Of a stretch of 64,000 bases of DNA, positions 29,396 to 38,486 are shown in pieces; within the stretch, counting starts at the first letter, position 1; each line of letters starts with the position of its first letter. The notes under the pieces are model-generated. The model saw only the letters and a list, made by a program, of their open reading frames with translations, searched no databases and was not told the DNA's origin. The DNA lies in contig CABZGO010000003.1 of the NCBI GenBank assembly GCA_902525355.1, positions 20,666 through 84,665 of the forward strand, given 5' to 3'. The DNA is from an uncultured Pelagibacteraceae bacterium. Lineage in GTDB: Bacteria; Pseudomonadota; Alphaproteobacteria; Pelagibacterales; Pelagibacteraceae. Position numbers and translations under genes: made by a program.

Positions 29396-30460
29396 ATGGA
29401 TACTATTAAAGAGGCTTTAACATTTGATGATGTTACTTTAGCTCCAAATTACTCAGAAATTCTGCCTAGTGAAGTAAACACTTCAGTCAATTTGACAGAT
29501 CAATTAAAGTTAGAAATACCGCTTTTATCTTCTGCAATGGACACTGTCACAGAGTCATCAATGAGTATAGCAATGGCAAAGGCTGGAGGATTAGGAATAA
29601 TTCATAGAAATTTAAATATTGAGGAGCAAATAAAAGAAATTAGAAAAGTAAAATCAAAAAATAAACTAGTTGGAGCAGCAGTTGGAGTAAGTGAAAAAGA
29701 ATTAAAAAGAACTGAAAAAATATTAAAAGAGAATTTAGATATGATTATTATAGATACTGCACATGGTCATACCAAAAAAGTTGGAGATGCAATAAAAAAG
29801 ATCAAAAAATTACGTCCAACAAAAACAGCAATTTGTGCTGGAAATATAGCTACTGAGGAAGGTGCAAAGTTTTTAGTTGGATTAGGTGTAGATATTATAA
29901 AAGTTGGGATTGGTCCAGGATCTATTTGTACAACAAGACTTGTAGCAGGAATTGGAGTTCCACAACTAAGTGCGATATTAAATGTTAAAAAGGGCATTGG
30001 AAAAAGAAAAACAAGATTAATTGCTGATGGAGGTATTAAATTTTCTGGTGATATTGCAAAAGCGCTAGCGGCTGGTGCAGATGCAGTAATGATAGGTTCA
30101 TTATTTGCAGGAACTGATGAAGCCCCTGGAAAAACAATAAGAAAAAATGGCAAATTATATAAATATTTTAGGGGTATGGGATCCATAGGTGCAATGAATA
30201 AAGGATCAGCAGATAGATATTTTCAATCAAAACAAAAGAATACTTCAAAATATGTACCAGAAGGAGTAGAGGGATATATTAAATATAAGGGTAACGTTGA
30301 TAAAATAATCTATAACTTAGTTGGAGGTTTGAAATCTTCAATGGGCTATATGGGAGCTAAGAAAGTGATTGATTTAAGAAAAAAACCAAAGTTTGTAAAA
30401 ATTACTAAAGCAGGTTTTTATGAAAGTATGGTACATAATATAGATGTAATAAAAAAATAA
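29396..30460 (+). CDS. guaB: IMP dehydrogenase lacking CBS domains
   Basis: Catalyses IMP to XMP, the committed GMP step. Landmarks: TFDDVTLAPNYSEILPSEV, SSAMDTVTE, GIGPGSICTTRLVAGIG with the catalytic Cys, FRGMGSIGAM and the mobile flap EGVEGYIKYKG. The chain is 354 residues against about 490 in most bacteria. The missing part is exactly the CBS pair: IEEQIKEIRKVKS runs straight into NKLVGAAVGVS. This fits genome streamlining and predicts loss of nucleotide-mediated allosteric control. Clustered with guaA two genes downstream. Confidence 0.96.
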   Translation: MDTIKEALTFDDVTLAPNYSEILPSEVNTSVNLTDQLKLEIPLLSSAMDTVTESSMSIAMAKAGGLGIIHRNLNIEEQIKEIRKVKSKNKLVGAAVGVSEKELKRTEKILKENLDMIIIDTAHGHTKKVGDAIKKIKKLRPTKTAICAGNIATEEGAKFLVGLGVDIIKVGIGPGSICTTRLVAGIGVPQLSAILNVKKGIGKRKTRLIADGGIKFSGDIAKALAAGADAVMIGSLFAGTDEAPGKTIRKNGKLYKYFRGMGSIGAMNKGSADRYFQSKQKNTSKYVPEGVEGYIKYKGNVDKIIYNLVGGLKSSMGYMGAKKVIDLRKKPKFVKITKAGFYESMVHNIDVIKK

Positions 30461-30462
30461 TT

Positions 30463-30891
30463 ATGAGACAACTAATTTTAATATTGATATTTTTTTCATT
30501 AAGTATTTTTGCTAAAGCAAATGAAAACAATTTTTTTAATGAAGCAAAAGACTTGTTTGATAAGAAAAAATATGAAGACTCAAAATTTTTATTTCATAGA
30601 AATATTGTTTACAACCCAAAAGACTCAGAATCTTACCTCTATTTAGCTAAAATATTTAAAATTGAAGATGACAAAAGACAAGAAGAAAAAAATATAAGAA
30701 CTACTTTACTTTTAGATCCTAAGAACGAAGAAGCAATGTACCTGTTAATTGATATGGAATTAGAAAGATCAAACTTTTCGAAAGCAAATGAATTAAGTGA
30801 AGATTTTAAGAAAATTTGTGTAGATATGTGTGAAAAAATTGCTTCAATAGAAAATCGGTTAAAGGATTTTGAGATAAAAGATGCGTCTTGA
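30463..30891 (+). CDS. Secreted TPR-like small protein between guaB and guaA
   Basis: 142 residues: signal peptide ([20 protein letters not shown]), then two or three tetratricopeptide-like helix pairs ([63 protein letters not shown]). Probably periplasmic protein-protein interaction. It starts two bases after the guaB stop and overlaps guaA by 11 bases, so it is locked into the purine operon although no purine role is evident. No specific family recognised. Confidence 0.75.
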   Translation: MRQLILILIFFSLSIFAKANENNFFNEAKDLFDKKKYEDSKFLFHRNIVYNPKDSESYLYLAKIFKIEDDKRQEEKNIRTTLLLDPKNEEAMYLLIDMELERSNFSKANELSEDFKKICVDMCEKIASIENRLKDFEIKDAS

Positions 30892-32443
30892 GGACACTCT
30901 CAATAAGATACTTATTGTAGACTTTGGTTCTCAATTTACACAATTAATAGCAAGAAAAATAAGAGAACTGGGTGTTTATTGTGAAATTATAAGTCACAAA
31001 AAAATAAAAAAGTTCCAAAATTTTGAAAAAAATATCAAAGGCATTGTTTTATCTGGCGGCCCACTGAATGTCTATGAAAGCAAAAAAGTAAAGTTTAATA
31101 GTAAAATTCTTAAATTAGGGACACCTGTACTAGGTATTTGTTTTGGACATCAAATTATTTCAAAAACAATGGGCGGAAGTGTAAAAAATTCAAAATATAG
31201 AGAATTTGGACTAGCAGAGGTAAAAGAAATTAAAAAAAGTAAGTTAACAAAAAATTTTTTTTCTAAAGGAAAAAATAATGTATGGATGAGTCATGCTGAT
31301 CAAGTAACAAAATTACCAAAAAACTTCAAAATAATTGCGCAAAGTAAAAATTCTAAGATGTGTGTAATTGAAAATGTAGAAAAAAAAATGTTTGGTATTC
31401 AATTTCACCCAGAGGTAAGTCATACAATTAAAGGAAAATTATTACTAAAAAATTTTTTATTTTCTATTTGTAAATTAAATAAAAATTGGTCAGCAAAAGA
31501 TCAGAAAACAAAGTTAATAAATGAAGTAAGAAAAAGCGTAGGAAATTCCAAGGTTATTTGTGCTTTATCTGGTGGTGTAGATAGTAGTGTAGTCGCTAAA
31601 TTACTATCAAATGCAATAGGAAAAAAATTAACATGCATCTTTGTTAATACTGGTCTACTTAGAAAAAACGAGGAAAAGCAAGTTGTAAACACATTCAAAA
31701 AGAAATTTAAAATTAATCTAATTTACGTGAATGCTGAAAATTTATTTTTATCAAAATTAAAAAATATATCAGATCCAGAAAAAAAAAGAAAAATAATAGG
31801 AAATCTTTTTATTAAAATATTTGAAAAATATGCAAATAAAATTAAAAATGTAAAATTTTTAGCTCAAGGAACTTTGTACCCCGACTTAATTGAAAGCAAA
31901 TCTGTGACTGGAAGTCAAACGTCAAAAATTAAATCACATCATAATGTAGGTGGTTTGCCAAAAAGAATGAAACTTAAATTAGTTGAACCGCTGAAATACC
32001 TTTTTAAAGATGAGGTTAGAAAGTTAGGATCAGAACTAGGATTAAGTAATGAAATAATTTCTAGGCACCCATTTCCTGGACCAGGTCTGGCAATAAGAAT
32101 GCCTGGTGTAATAACTAAAGAAAAAATTAACATTTTAAAGGAGGCTGATAATTATTTTATTAACTCTTTAAAAGAAAATAACCTATATAACAAGATTTGG
32201 CAGGCTTATGCTGCATTACTACCTGTAAAAACAGTCGGTGTAATGGGAGATAATAGAACTTATGAGTTTCTTTGTCTTTTAAGGGCAATTACTTCAGAAG
32301 ATGGAATGACAGCTGATTTCTTTCAATTTAATAAATCTTTCATGCAAACAGTATCTAATCAAATCGTAAATAATATAAGAGGTATTAATAGAGTAGTTTA
32401 TGATATTACTTCTAAGCCACCGAGTACTATTGAATTGGAATAA
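30881..32443 (+). CDS. guaA: GMP synthase (glutamine-hydrolysing)
   Basis: 520 residues, standard two-domain enzyme. The glutamine amidotransferase domain has LGICFGHQ with the nucleophile Cys and FHPEVSHT with the His/Glu pair. The ATP-pyrophosphatase domain has [12 protein letters not shown], and the C-terminal dimer domain has [12 protein letters not shown] and the closing [10 protein letters not shown]. Converts XMP to GMP. The start overlaps the TPR gene. Confidence 0.97.
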   Translation: MRLEDTLNKILIVDFGSQFTQLIARKIRELGVYCEIISHKKIKKFQNFEKNIKGIVLSGGPLNVYESKKVKFNSKILKLGTPVLGICFGHQIISKTMGGSVKNSKYREFGLAEVKEIKKSKLTKNFFSKGKNNVWMSHADQVTKLPKNFKIIAQSKNSKMCVIENVEKKMFGIQFHPEVSHTIKGKLLLKNFLFSICKLNKNWSAKDQKTKLINEVRKSVGNSKVICALSGGVDSSVVAKLLSNAIGKKLTCIFVNTGLLRKNEEKQVVNTFKKKFKINLIYVNAENLFLSKLKNISDPEKKRKIIGNLFIKIFEKYANKIKNVKFLAQGTLYPDLIESKSVTGSQTSKIKSHHNVGGLPKRMKLKLVEPLKYLFKDEVRKLGSELGLSNEIISRHPFPGPGLAIRMPGVITKEKINILKEADNYFINSLKENNLYNKIWQAYAALLPVKTVGVMGDNRTYEFLCLLRAITSEDGMTADFFQFNKSFMQTVSNQIVNNIRGINRVVYDITSKPPSTIELE

Positions 32444-32464
32444 TAAGGCTGTATAAATAAATTT

Positions 32465-32884
32465 ATGAAATATTTACATACAATGATAAGAGTTTCAAAT
32501 ATTAAAGATTCATTAAGGTTTTTTTGTGATGGATTAGGTCTAAAAGAAACAAGAAGAAAAGAAAGTGAGAAGGGAAGATACACATTAGTATTTTTGGCCG
32601 CCCCAAATGATAAAGGTGCTGAAATAGAATTGACTTATAATTGGGATGGAGACAGTTTAGGTGATGGATCAAGAAATTTTGGACACTTAGCTTATAGAGT
32701 TGATAACATATATGAGACTTGTCAGAGATTAAAGGATATGGGATATACAATAAATAGACCACCACGAGATGGTCACATGGCATTTGTTAGATCTCCAGAC
32801 AAAATATCAGTTGAAATTTTACAAGATGGTTATTTAGAACCTTTAGAGCCATGGAAATCAATGGAAAATACAGGTATTTGGTAA
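32465..32884 (+). CDS. gloA: Lactoylglutathione lyase (glyoxalase I)
   Basis: 139 residues. The metal ligands of bacterial glyoxalase I are visible: H6 in YLHTMIRV, Glu in AEIELTYNW, His in NFGHLAYRV and Glu in ISVEILQDG. It isomerises the methylglyoxal-glutathione hemithioacetal to S-lactoylglutathione. The dimer-forming beta-alpha-beta-beta-beta repeat is intact. It lies between guaA and panB with short gaps, on the same strand. Confidence 0.94.
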   Translation: MKYLHTMIRVSNIKDSLRFFCDGLGLKETRRKESEKGRYTLVFLAAPNDKGAEIELTYNWDGDSLGDGSRNFGHLAYRVDNIYETCQRLKDMGYTINRPPRDGHMAFVRSPDKISVEILQDGYLEPLEPWKSMENTGIW

Positions 32885-32894
32885 GCAGGTATAT

Positions 32895-33674
32895 ATGCTT
32901 ACAAAAATAAGTAGGCTTGTTCTTAAAAAAAAACATAAATTAAAAATTGTTTGTTTAACTGCTTATTCAAAAAATATAGCAGAAGTAATTGATAATTACG
33001 CAGATTTAATACTTGTTGGCGACTCTTTAGGGTCAGTTTTATATAACTTTAAAACTACAAGAAAAGTCAATCTTTCAATGATGATTGAACATTCAAAGAG
33101 CGTAAGACAGGGAGTTAAAAAAAGTTTAATGATCGTAGATATGCCTTTCAATACATACAAAAATAAATCGCAAGCACTTAAAAATTCTAGAAAAGTAATG
33201 AAAGAAACAAAATGTGATGGAGTAAAATTAGAGGGAGGAAGAAATATTAATGAAATTGTTAAATACTTACACAAACATAAAATACCTGTGATGGGACACA
33301 TAGGTATCACACCACAATCAGTAAGAGGAAAGTTCAGATACAAAGGTAAATCAGATATTGAAAAAAAAAATTTATTAAAAGACTCAAAATCTTTAGAAGA
33401 CGCAGGTGTATTTGCAATTGTTTTGGAATGTGTTGAAAGAATAACTTCTAAGGAAATTACAGAGTCAATTAAAATTCCCACAATAGGAATTGGTTCATCA
33501 AATTTTTGTGATGGTCAGATTTTAGTTACAGATGATTTATTGGGACTAACAGATACTAAAATAAAATTTGTAAAAAAATATGCTGATTTGAAAAGTAATA
33601 TGAGGAAAGCAGTTAAAAAATTTAAGTTAGATGTTAAGAAGGGATCATATCCATCAATTAAATATTCTTATTAA
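32895..33674 (+). CDS. panB: 3-methyl-2-oxobutanoate hydroxymethyltransferase
   Basis: The first committed step of pantothenate synthesis: transfers a hydroxymethyl group from methylene-THF to ketoisovalerate. 259 residues with CLTAYSKNIAEVID, LILVGDSLGSVLYN (metal Asp), VKLEGG, VMGHIGITPQSV, the catalytic Glu in IVLECVE, and TIGIGSSNFCDGQILV. No panC or panD is nearby, so the rest of the pathway is elsewhere or absent. It converges with the TerC-family gene (4-base overlap). Confidence 0.95.
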   Translation: MLTKISRLVLKKKHKLKIVCLTAYSKNIAEVIDNYADLILVGDSLGSVLYNFKTTRKVNLSMMIEHSKSVRQGVKKSLMIVDMPFNTYKNKSQALKNSRKVMKETKCDGVKLEGGRNINEIVKYLHKHKIPVMGHIGITPQSVRGKFRYKGKSDIEKKNLLKDSKSLEDAGVFAIVLECVERITSKEITESIKIPTIGIGSSNFCDGQILVTDDLLGLTDTKIKFVKKYADLKSNMRKAVKKFKLDVKKGSYPSIKYSY

Positions 33675-34285
33675 AAATATTTTTTAAACTGTTCGTTAAT
33701 TTTTAAAACTTCTAAGTCTACAAGTCCTCCTATAATAAGTTGTATTGCGAGTATAAGAATAAATGCCATTCCAACATAGACGACCCATAAATGTTTCTGG
33801 ACATAATTAGCTAAATAAGTAGCCATTGCACCAGTAAGCACAACAGATAAAATCAAACCAAAAATCATAAATCCAAAGTTCCCTTTAGAAGCCCCAACAA
33901 CACCAATAACATTATCGAAACTAATTGTAATATCTGCAAAAAGCACTTTATACATACCCTTAGAAAATGATGGTTCTAAAGATTTTTTTGTAGGTGATTT
34001 AGTTTGCTTTTGAACTTGTAAAAGGTCTTTTCTTAAATCGTTAACTATCCAAATCAGCAGCAAACCTCCTAGAATTTTTATAAAATAAAATTTAAATAAA
34101 TATGTTGCAAATACTGCAAATAAAACTTTAAAGACTAAAGCTCCAACTACTCCCCAAAATATAATTTTTTTTCTATTTTTAGGGACAAAATTAGATGCGA
34201 TAAGACCAATTATTATGGCATTATCAGCAGTCAAAATTATATTTATAAATATAATTTGAAGTAAAATAAGGGCTTCTTCAATCAA
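33671..34285 (-). CDS. TerC/YjbE family integral membrane protein
   Basis: 204 residues, about six membrane helices. The two conserved acidic motifs of the TerC superfamily are present: ILTADNAIIIG in helix 1 and ITISFDNVIGVVGA in the second half, plus LLLIWIVNDL. TerC-type proteins have been implicated in Mn2+ export, including loading of secreted enzymes. That is a family-based guess here. It faces away from the TRAP operon. Confidence 0.85.
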   Translation of the reverse strand: MIEEALILLQIIFINIILTADNAIIIGLIASNFVPKNRKKIIFWGVVGALVFKVLFAVFATYLFKFYFIKILGGLLLIWIVNDLRKDLLQVQKQTKSPTKKSLEPSFSKGMYKVLFADITISFDNVIGVVGASKGNFGFMIFGLILSVVLTGAMATYLANYVQKHLWVVYVGMAFILILAIQLIIGGLVDLEVLKINEQFKKYF

Positions 34286-34398
34286 GATGACTGTATAATA
34301 GTAGTATTTTCTTATTTTTCAATAAAACATAGAAAATTTTTTATTGATTTAGCAGATAATACATAATCAGATGTATCTTTTAAAAATTAGGAGGTTAA

Positions 34399-35370
34399 AT
34401 GAAAATTTTAAAAACTTTATTTTCAGTATTGTTTTCAGTTTTGTTAATTGCAAATGTAAATGCTGCTGAGAAGTGGGATATGGCCTTAGCTTATGGTGCG
34501 AGTAACTTTCACTCAGCAAATGCTGCAGAATTTGCTAAAAATGTTTCAGAAAAAAGTGGTGGAAAGCTAACAATAGTTACACATCCTGGAGGATCTTTGT
34601 TTAAGGGTGGAGAAATCTTCAGAGCCGTAAGAACTGGTCAAGCTCAAATGGGTGAGAGATTTATGTCAGCACTAGGAAAAGTTGATCCTATTCTTGAGAT
34701 TGATTCACAACCATTCTTAGCAACATCTTATGACGATGCAATGAAACTTTATCAAGCTTCAAAGCCATCTATTATTGAAAGTTTGGATCAAAAAGGATTA
34801 GTATTTTTATACGCTGTTCCATGGCCTGCACAAGGTTTATACAGTAAAAATGAGATTAACAGTGTTGCAGACTTAAATGGACTAAAATTTAGAGCTTATA
34901 ATTCTGCAACAATCAGGATTGCTGAACTTACTGGTATGGCTCCAACAAAAATTGAAGCTGCAGAAATAAGTCAAGCATTTTCTACTGGAGCAGTTGAGAG
35001 TATGATTACTTCGCCAACTACCGGAAAAAATAGTAAAATTTGGGAGAACGGAGTTAAATATTTCTATGATATAGCTGCTTGGTTCCCGAAAAATATGGTA
35101 GTTGCTCATAGAGGATCCTGGAACAAACTAGATGCAGATACTCAAAATCTAATAATGAAAGAAGCAATTGCTGCTGAAGAAAAAGGTTGGATGCTCTCTA
35201 GAGTTGGAAATATTGAGGATAAAAAAGCTTTAGCTGCTGCAGGAATGACAGTAGGCAAAGTAAATGCTGAGTTAGAAAAACATTTCCAAAAAGTTGGAAA
35301 AAAAATGGCAAAGGAATGGAAGAAAAAGGCTGGCAAAACAGGAGCTAGCGTGCTTGCTGCTTACAAATAA
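34399..35370 (+). CDS. dctP: TRAP transporter substrate-binding protein DctP
   Basis: 323 residues: signal peptide ending NVNAA, then the DctP fold (WDMALAYGASNFHSANAAEFAKNVSEKSGGKLTI, LKFRAYNSATIRIAE with the conserved carboxylate-binding Arg, and AAWFPKNMVVAHRGSW). It captures an organic acid in the periplasm and delivers it to DctQM. A perfect AGGAGG sits four bases before the ATG, among the strongest ribosome sites in the window, and a hairpin separates it from dctQ. Together these suggest much higher output of the binding protein than of the membrane subunits. Confidence 0.95.
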   Translation: MKILKTLFSVLFSVLLIANVNAAEKWDMALAYGASNFHSANAAEFAKNVSEKSGGKLTIVTHPGGSLFKGGEIFRAVRTGQAQMGERFMSALGKVDPILEIDSQPFLATSYDDAMKLYQASKPSIIESLDQKGLVFLYAVPWPAQGLYSKNEINSVADLNGLKFRAYNSATIRIAELTGMAPTKIEAAEISQAFSTGAVESMITSPTTGKNSKIWENGVKYFYDIAAWFPKNMVVAHRGSWNKLDADTQNLIMKEAIAAEEKGWMLSRVGNIEDKKALAAAGMTVGKVNAELEKHFQKVGKKMAKEWKKKAGKTGASVLAAYK

Positions 35371-35383
35371 AATAATTATAATC

Positions 35384-35415
35384 AAAAAGGCCGTTTAAAA
35401 AAAAACGGCCTTTTT
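35384..35415 (+). terminator. Terminator/attenuator hairpin between dctP and dctQ
   Basis: A 13-bp stem AAAAAGGCCGTTT / AAACGGCCTTTTT around a six-A loop. Its last T is immediately followed by the dctQ ATG, so the hairpin occupies the place where a ribosome site would be. Confidence 0.85.
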
Positions 35416-35904
35416 ATGTTACAAAAAATTAATAAATCTTTAAATAACCTTTATAATTTCTCAGGATATATCGCTGCGTTTTTTTTAATATTGATAGCAA
35501 TTTTTATTTTAACTGGAATTGCCTCAAGAATGTTTGGTTTTTACATAAGAGGTCTTGCTGAGTATTCTGGTTACTGTATGGCGGCTTCCTCATTTTTTGC
35601 ACTTTCATACACTTTTGTAAATGGAGGCCATATTAGGATCACATTATTTTTAGAAAAAGCCACCGATCTAAGAAAAAAGTTTCTAGAAATTTGGAGTTTA
35701 ATCATTGCATCTATATTTTCAGGATATATGGCATTTTATTTTCTTAAAATGTTAAAGATATCTTATGAGTTTCAAGAAAGAAGTGAAGGTGCCGATGAAA
35801 TTTTAATTTGGATACCTCAATCAAGTGTAGCAATTGGTTCTATGTTATTTTTTATATGTGTGTTTCATCAATTAATTTTAAGAATAGTTAATAAGAATGA
35901 TTGA
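35416..35904 (+). CDS. dctQ: TRAP transporter small membrane subunit DctQ
   Basis: 162 residues with four membrane helices typical of DctQ (NNLYNFSGYIAAFFLILIAIFILTGIASR; RGLAEYSGYCMAASSFFALSYTFVNGGHIRITL; PQSSVAIGSMLFF). The start codon directly abuts the dctP hairpin and has no visible Shine-Dalgarno outside it. Overlaps dctM by eight bases. Confidence 0.93.
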   Translation: MLQKINKSLNNLYNFSGYIAAFFLILIAIFILTGIASRMFGFYIRGLAEYSGYCMAASSFFALSYTFVNGGHIRITLFLEKATDLRKKFLEIWSLIIASIFSGYMAFYFLKMLKISYEFQERSEGADEILIWIPQSSVAIGSMLFFICVFHQLILRIVNKND

Positions 35905-37207
35905 AATTTTATTAGCATTTTTTTTTATTAGTGTTTTACTATTTTTTTTAGGATCTGGGATATGGGTAGCCATCAGTATGGTTGGTGTATCTTCAATAGG
36001 CATGATTTTGTTTACTTCTAGACCAGTAGGAGATGCGATGGCCACAACAATATGGGGAGCTTCATCATCGTGGACACTTACAGCATTACCATTATTTGTG
36101 TGGATGGGTGAAATTCTTTTTAGAACTAAATTATCGGAAAATTTATTTGAGGGATTGGCACCATGGCTTCAGAAGTTACCAGGAGGTTTGATACACGTTA
36201 ATGTTGTTGGTTGTGCCTTGTTTGCCGCTATCTCTGGATCATCTGCTGCAACAGTTGCTACAGTTGGAAAAATGGCAATTCCAGAACTAAGAAAAAGAAA
36301 ATATCCTGAAAAAATTTTACTTGGAAGCTTGGCAGGTTCAGGAACATTAGGTCTTTTAATTCCACCCTCAATAATTTTAATTATTTATGGTGTAACTGTT
36401 CAAGAATCAATTGCAAAACTTTTTATAGCAGGAATAATTCCAGGTATAATGATTGCTCTAATCTTTATGGGCTATGTAATTGTTTGGTCTTTATTAAATA
36501 AAAATAAAATGCCTACTAATTATGAAAATTTTTCATTTTTAAATAAACTAGGTAAATCCAAACAATTAATTCCAGTTATTTTATTAATACTTGGAGTGAT
36601 AGGTTCAATATATACTGGTATAGCAACAGCAACCGAAGCTGCATCTTTAGGTGTTGTTGGAGCTTTAATTCTCTCTTATTTTCAAAAGAGTTTAACTTTA
36701 AAAACATTTAAAGACTCATTGCTTGGAGCAACAAAAACTTCATGTATGATTGCATTTATTTTAGCTGGGGCAACTTTCTTGTCACTTGCTATGGGATTTA
36801 CAGGTTTGCCCAGAAATCTTGCATTGTGGATACAGAATATGGAGTTATCACCGTATGTATTAATATTTGTATTAATGATTTTTTACATAGTTCTAGGGAT
36901 GTTTCTTGATGGAATTTCTGCAGTTGTTCTTACCATGGCAATAATTGAACCAATGATAAGGCAGGCAGGCTTTGATATGATTTGGTTTGGAATATTTTTA
37001 GTTATTGTTGTAGAAATGGCTCAAATTACCCCACCTGTTGGTTTTAATCTATTTGTTCTCCAAGGAATGGCAAACAAAGATATGGGGTTCATAGCAAAAA
37101 GTGCCTTCCCATTATTTTTATTAATGATTTTTGCAGTTCTATTGATTGTATTGTTCCCACAAATTGCTTTATGGATGCCCCAACAAATGATTCAAAATAT
37201 CAATTAG
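35897..37207 (+). CDS. dctM: TRAP transporter large membrane subunit DctM
   Basis: 436 residues, about twelve membrane segments. DctM landmarks: ALPLFVWMGEILFRTKLSENLFEGLAPWL, the AISGSSAATVATVG loop, GSLAGSGTLGLLIPPSIILIIYG, TATEAASLGVVGAL and QITPPVGFNLFVLQGMA. It carries the Na+-coupled transport path. Overlaps dctQ by eight bases, and its end overlaps the convergent TPR gene. The neighbouring pxpABC genes make pyroglutamate a reasonable substrate guess. Confidence 0.95.
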   Translation: MIEILLAFFFISVLLFFLGSGIWVAISMVGVSSIGMILFTSRPVGDAMATTIWGASSSWTLTALPLFVWMGEILFRTKLSENLFEGLAPWLQKLPGGLIHVNVVGCALFAAISGSSAATVATVGKMAIPELRKRKYPEKILLGSLAGSGTLGLLIPPSIILIIYGVTVQESIAKLFIAGIIPGIMIALIFMGYVIVWSLLNKNKMPTNYENFSFLNKLGKSKQLIPVILLILGVIGSIYTGIATATEAASLGVVGALILSYFQKSLTLKTFKDSLLGATKTSCMIAFILAGATFLSLAMGFTGLPRNLALWIQNMELSPYVLIFVLMIFYIVLGMFLDGISAVVLTMAIIEPMIRQAGFDMIWFGIFLVIVVEMAQITPPVGFNLFVLQGMANKDMGFIAKSAFPLFLLMIFAVLLIVLFPQIALWMPQQMIQNIN

Positions 37208-37683
37208 TATTTTGATTTTTTTGTTCCTTCAATAATTTCTTTTAAGTCTTGATACTCCTCACAATTACAGCTTTTCAAAATTTCCAATCTTTCTTTTGCT
37301 AAATCAATTCTGTTGGTTACAACATATAATTCACCTAAGTATTCATTAATACCAACATGCTTTGGATCAACTTGCAAACCTAACAAATAATATTTTTCTC
37401 CTGCTTCAAAGTCCCCAAGTTTTCTAGTTGTAAAACCTAGGTAGTTTAGTGTATCAGCTTGTAAGGGCTTTTCTTTGTCAAGTTTTAATAAAATTTTTTG
37501 AGCTTTTTCGTATCTTTTTAATGCTTTATCCATTTTATTTTTGGATTCGTATTTCTTAGCTGCTTCAATTATTTTTACAGCATTTTTATAGCTCGGTTTT
37601 TTATCTGATGAACTTGTTCCAGCAGCAAAAGTTTCAGCAGTTAAAAAAAAGAATATAAAAAGAGTAAGTAGTTTTTTAATCAT
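37204..37683 (-). CDS. Secreted TPR-repeat protein
   Basis: 159 residues: signal peptide (MIKKLLTLFIFFFLTAETFAAG), a lysine-rich linker, then tandem tetratricopeptide-like units (KYESKNKMDKALKRYEKAQKILLKLDKEKP; DTLNYLGFTTRKLGDFEAGEKYYLLGLQVDP; INEYLGELYVVTNRIDLAKERLEIL). A CNCEEY motif follows. Similar secreted TPR proteins are common in SAR11, and I cannot assign a partner. It starts two bases after the pxpA stop and so is the downstream member of the pxpA transcript on this strand. Confidence 0.8.
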   Translation of the reverse strand: MIKKLLTLFIFFFLTAETFAAGTSSSDKKPSYKNAVKIIEAAKKYESKNKMDKALKRYEKAQKILLKLDKEKPLQADTLNYLGFTTRKLGDFEAGEKYYLLGLQVDPKHVGINEYLGELYVVTNRIDLAKERLEILKSCNCEEYQDLKEIIEGTKKSKY

Positions 37684-37685
37684 TA

Positions 37686-38459
37686 TTATATAAACTTTTT
37701 CATTTTATTTAGAGGCTTTAACTCTAAATTATTTTTAATCAAGTTTTCTCTTACCTGTTTTGCAGTCGAAAGAGAACTTACATTATCTCCATGTATGCAA
37801 ATTGAATCGATTTCACAAGGTATTTGTTTTCCACTGTGACAATTAAGAGTTTGGTTTTTTACCATATTGAATACATGCTCCTTAGCTCTTTCAGGATCTG
37901 TTATTAGTGCATGATCCTTACTTCTTGACACAAGTGTTCCATCGTCTTCATAATTTCTATCTGCAAAAATTTCACATGCAATTTTCATATCTAATTTTTT
38001 AGCTGCAATTTCCATTTTTGAACCTGTTGGTACTAAATAAATTATATCTTTATCAATACTATAAATAGTTTTTGCCAAAATTGTTGCTAGTTCAAGGTCC
38101 TCACAAGCCATGTTATTCAAGGCTCCATGTGGTTTAATATGAGAAACCTTTTCATCTAATTTAATGGCGATATTTTGCAAAATTTCATATTGATCTATTA
38201 AAAGCTTAGAAATCTCTTCAGCACCAAGATTAATCCGTTTTCTGCCAAAGTTTTCTGGATCATTGAAAGATGGATGTGCGCCAATACTCACATTATTTTG
38301 CTTTGAAATCTCTACAACTTCCCTCATAGTTTCTTCATCTCCAGCGTGGTACCCACAAGCCACATTTGCAGAGTTTACTATTTTGAGTAAATCGGGATCA
38401 TTTTCATTTGAATGATGCTTTGATTTCTCGCCTAAATCACAATTTAAATTAATTTCCAT
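37686..38459 (-). CDS. pxpA: 5-oxoprolinase subunit A (LamB/YcsF family)
   Basis: INLNCDLGEKS, ANVACGYHAGDEETM, SIGAHPSFNDPENFGRK, HIKPHGALNN and IHGDN are the PxpA/YcsF signature. With PxpB and PxpC it hydrolyses 5-oxoproline (pyroglutamate) to glutamate at the cost of ATP. I chose ATG 38459 (MEINLNCDLG); the ORF track begins eight codons earlier. The gene is divergent from pxpB, with only 27 bp between the start codons. Confidence 0.94.
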   Translation of the reverse strand: MEINLNCDLGEKSKHHSNENDPDLLKIVNSANVACGYHAGDEETMREVVEISKQNNVSIGAHPSFNDPENFGRKRINLGAEEISKLLIDQYEILQNIAIKLDEKVSHIKPHGALNNMACEDLELATILAKTIYSIDKDIIYLVPTGSKMEIAAKKLDMKIACEIFADRNYEDDGTLVSRSKDHALITDPERAKEHVFNMVKNQTLNCHSGKQIPCEIDSICIHGDNVSSLSTAKQVRENLIKNNLELKPLNKMKKFI

Positions 38460-38486
38460 GCTATAAAGCTTAAAGTATAACATGAC

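Noticed and set aside
34286-34398. Possible manganese riboswitch or tRNA between terC and dctP
   Set aside because: No cloverleaf or conserved riboswitch core is visible; the region only shows promoter-like A+T-rich DNA and the dctP ribosome site.
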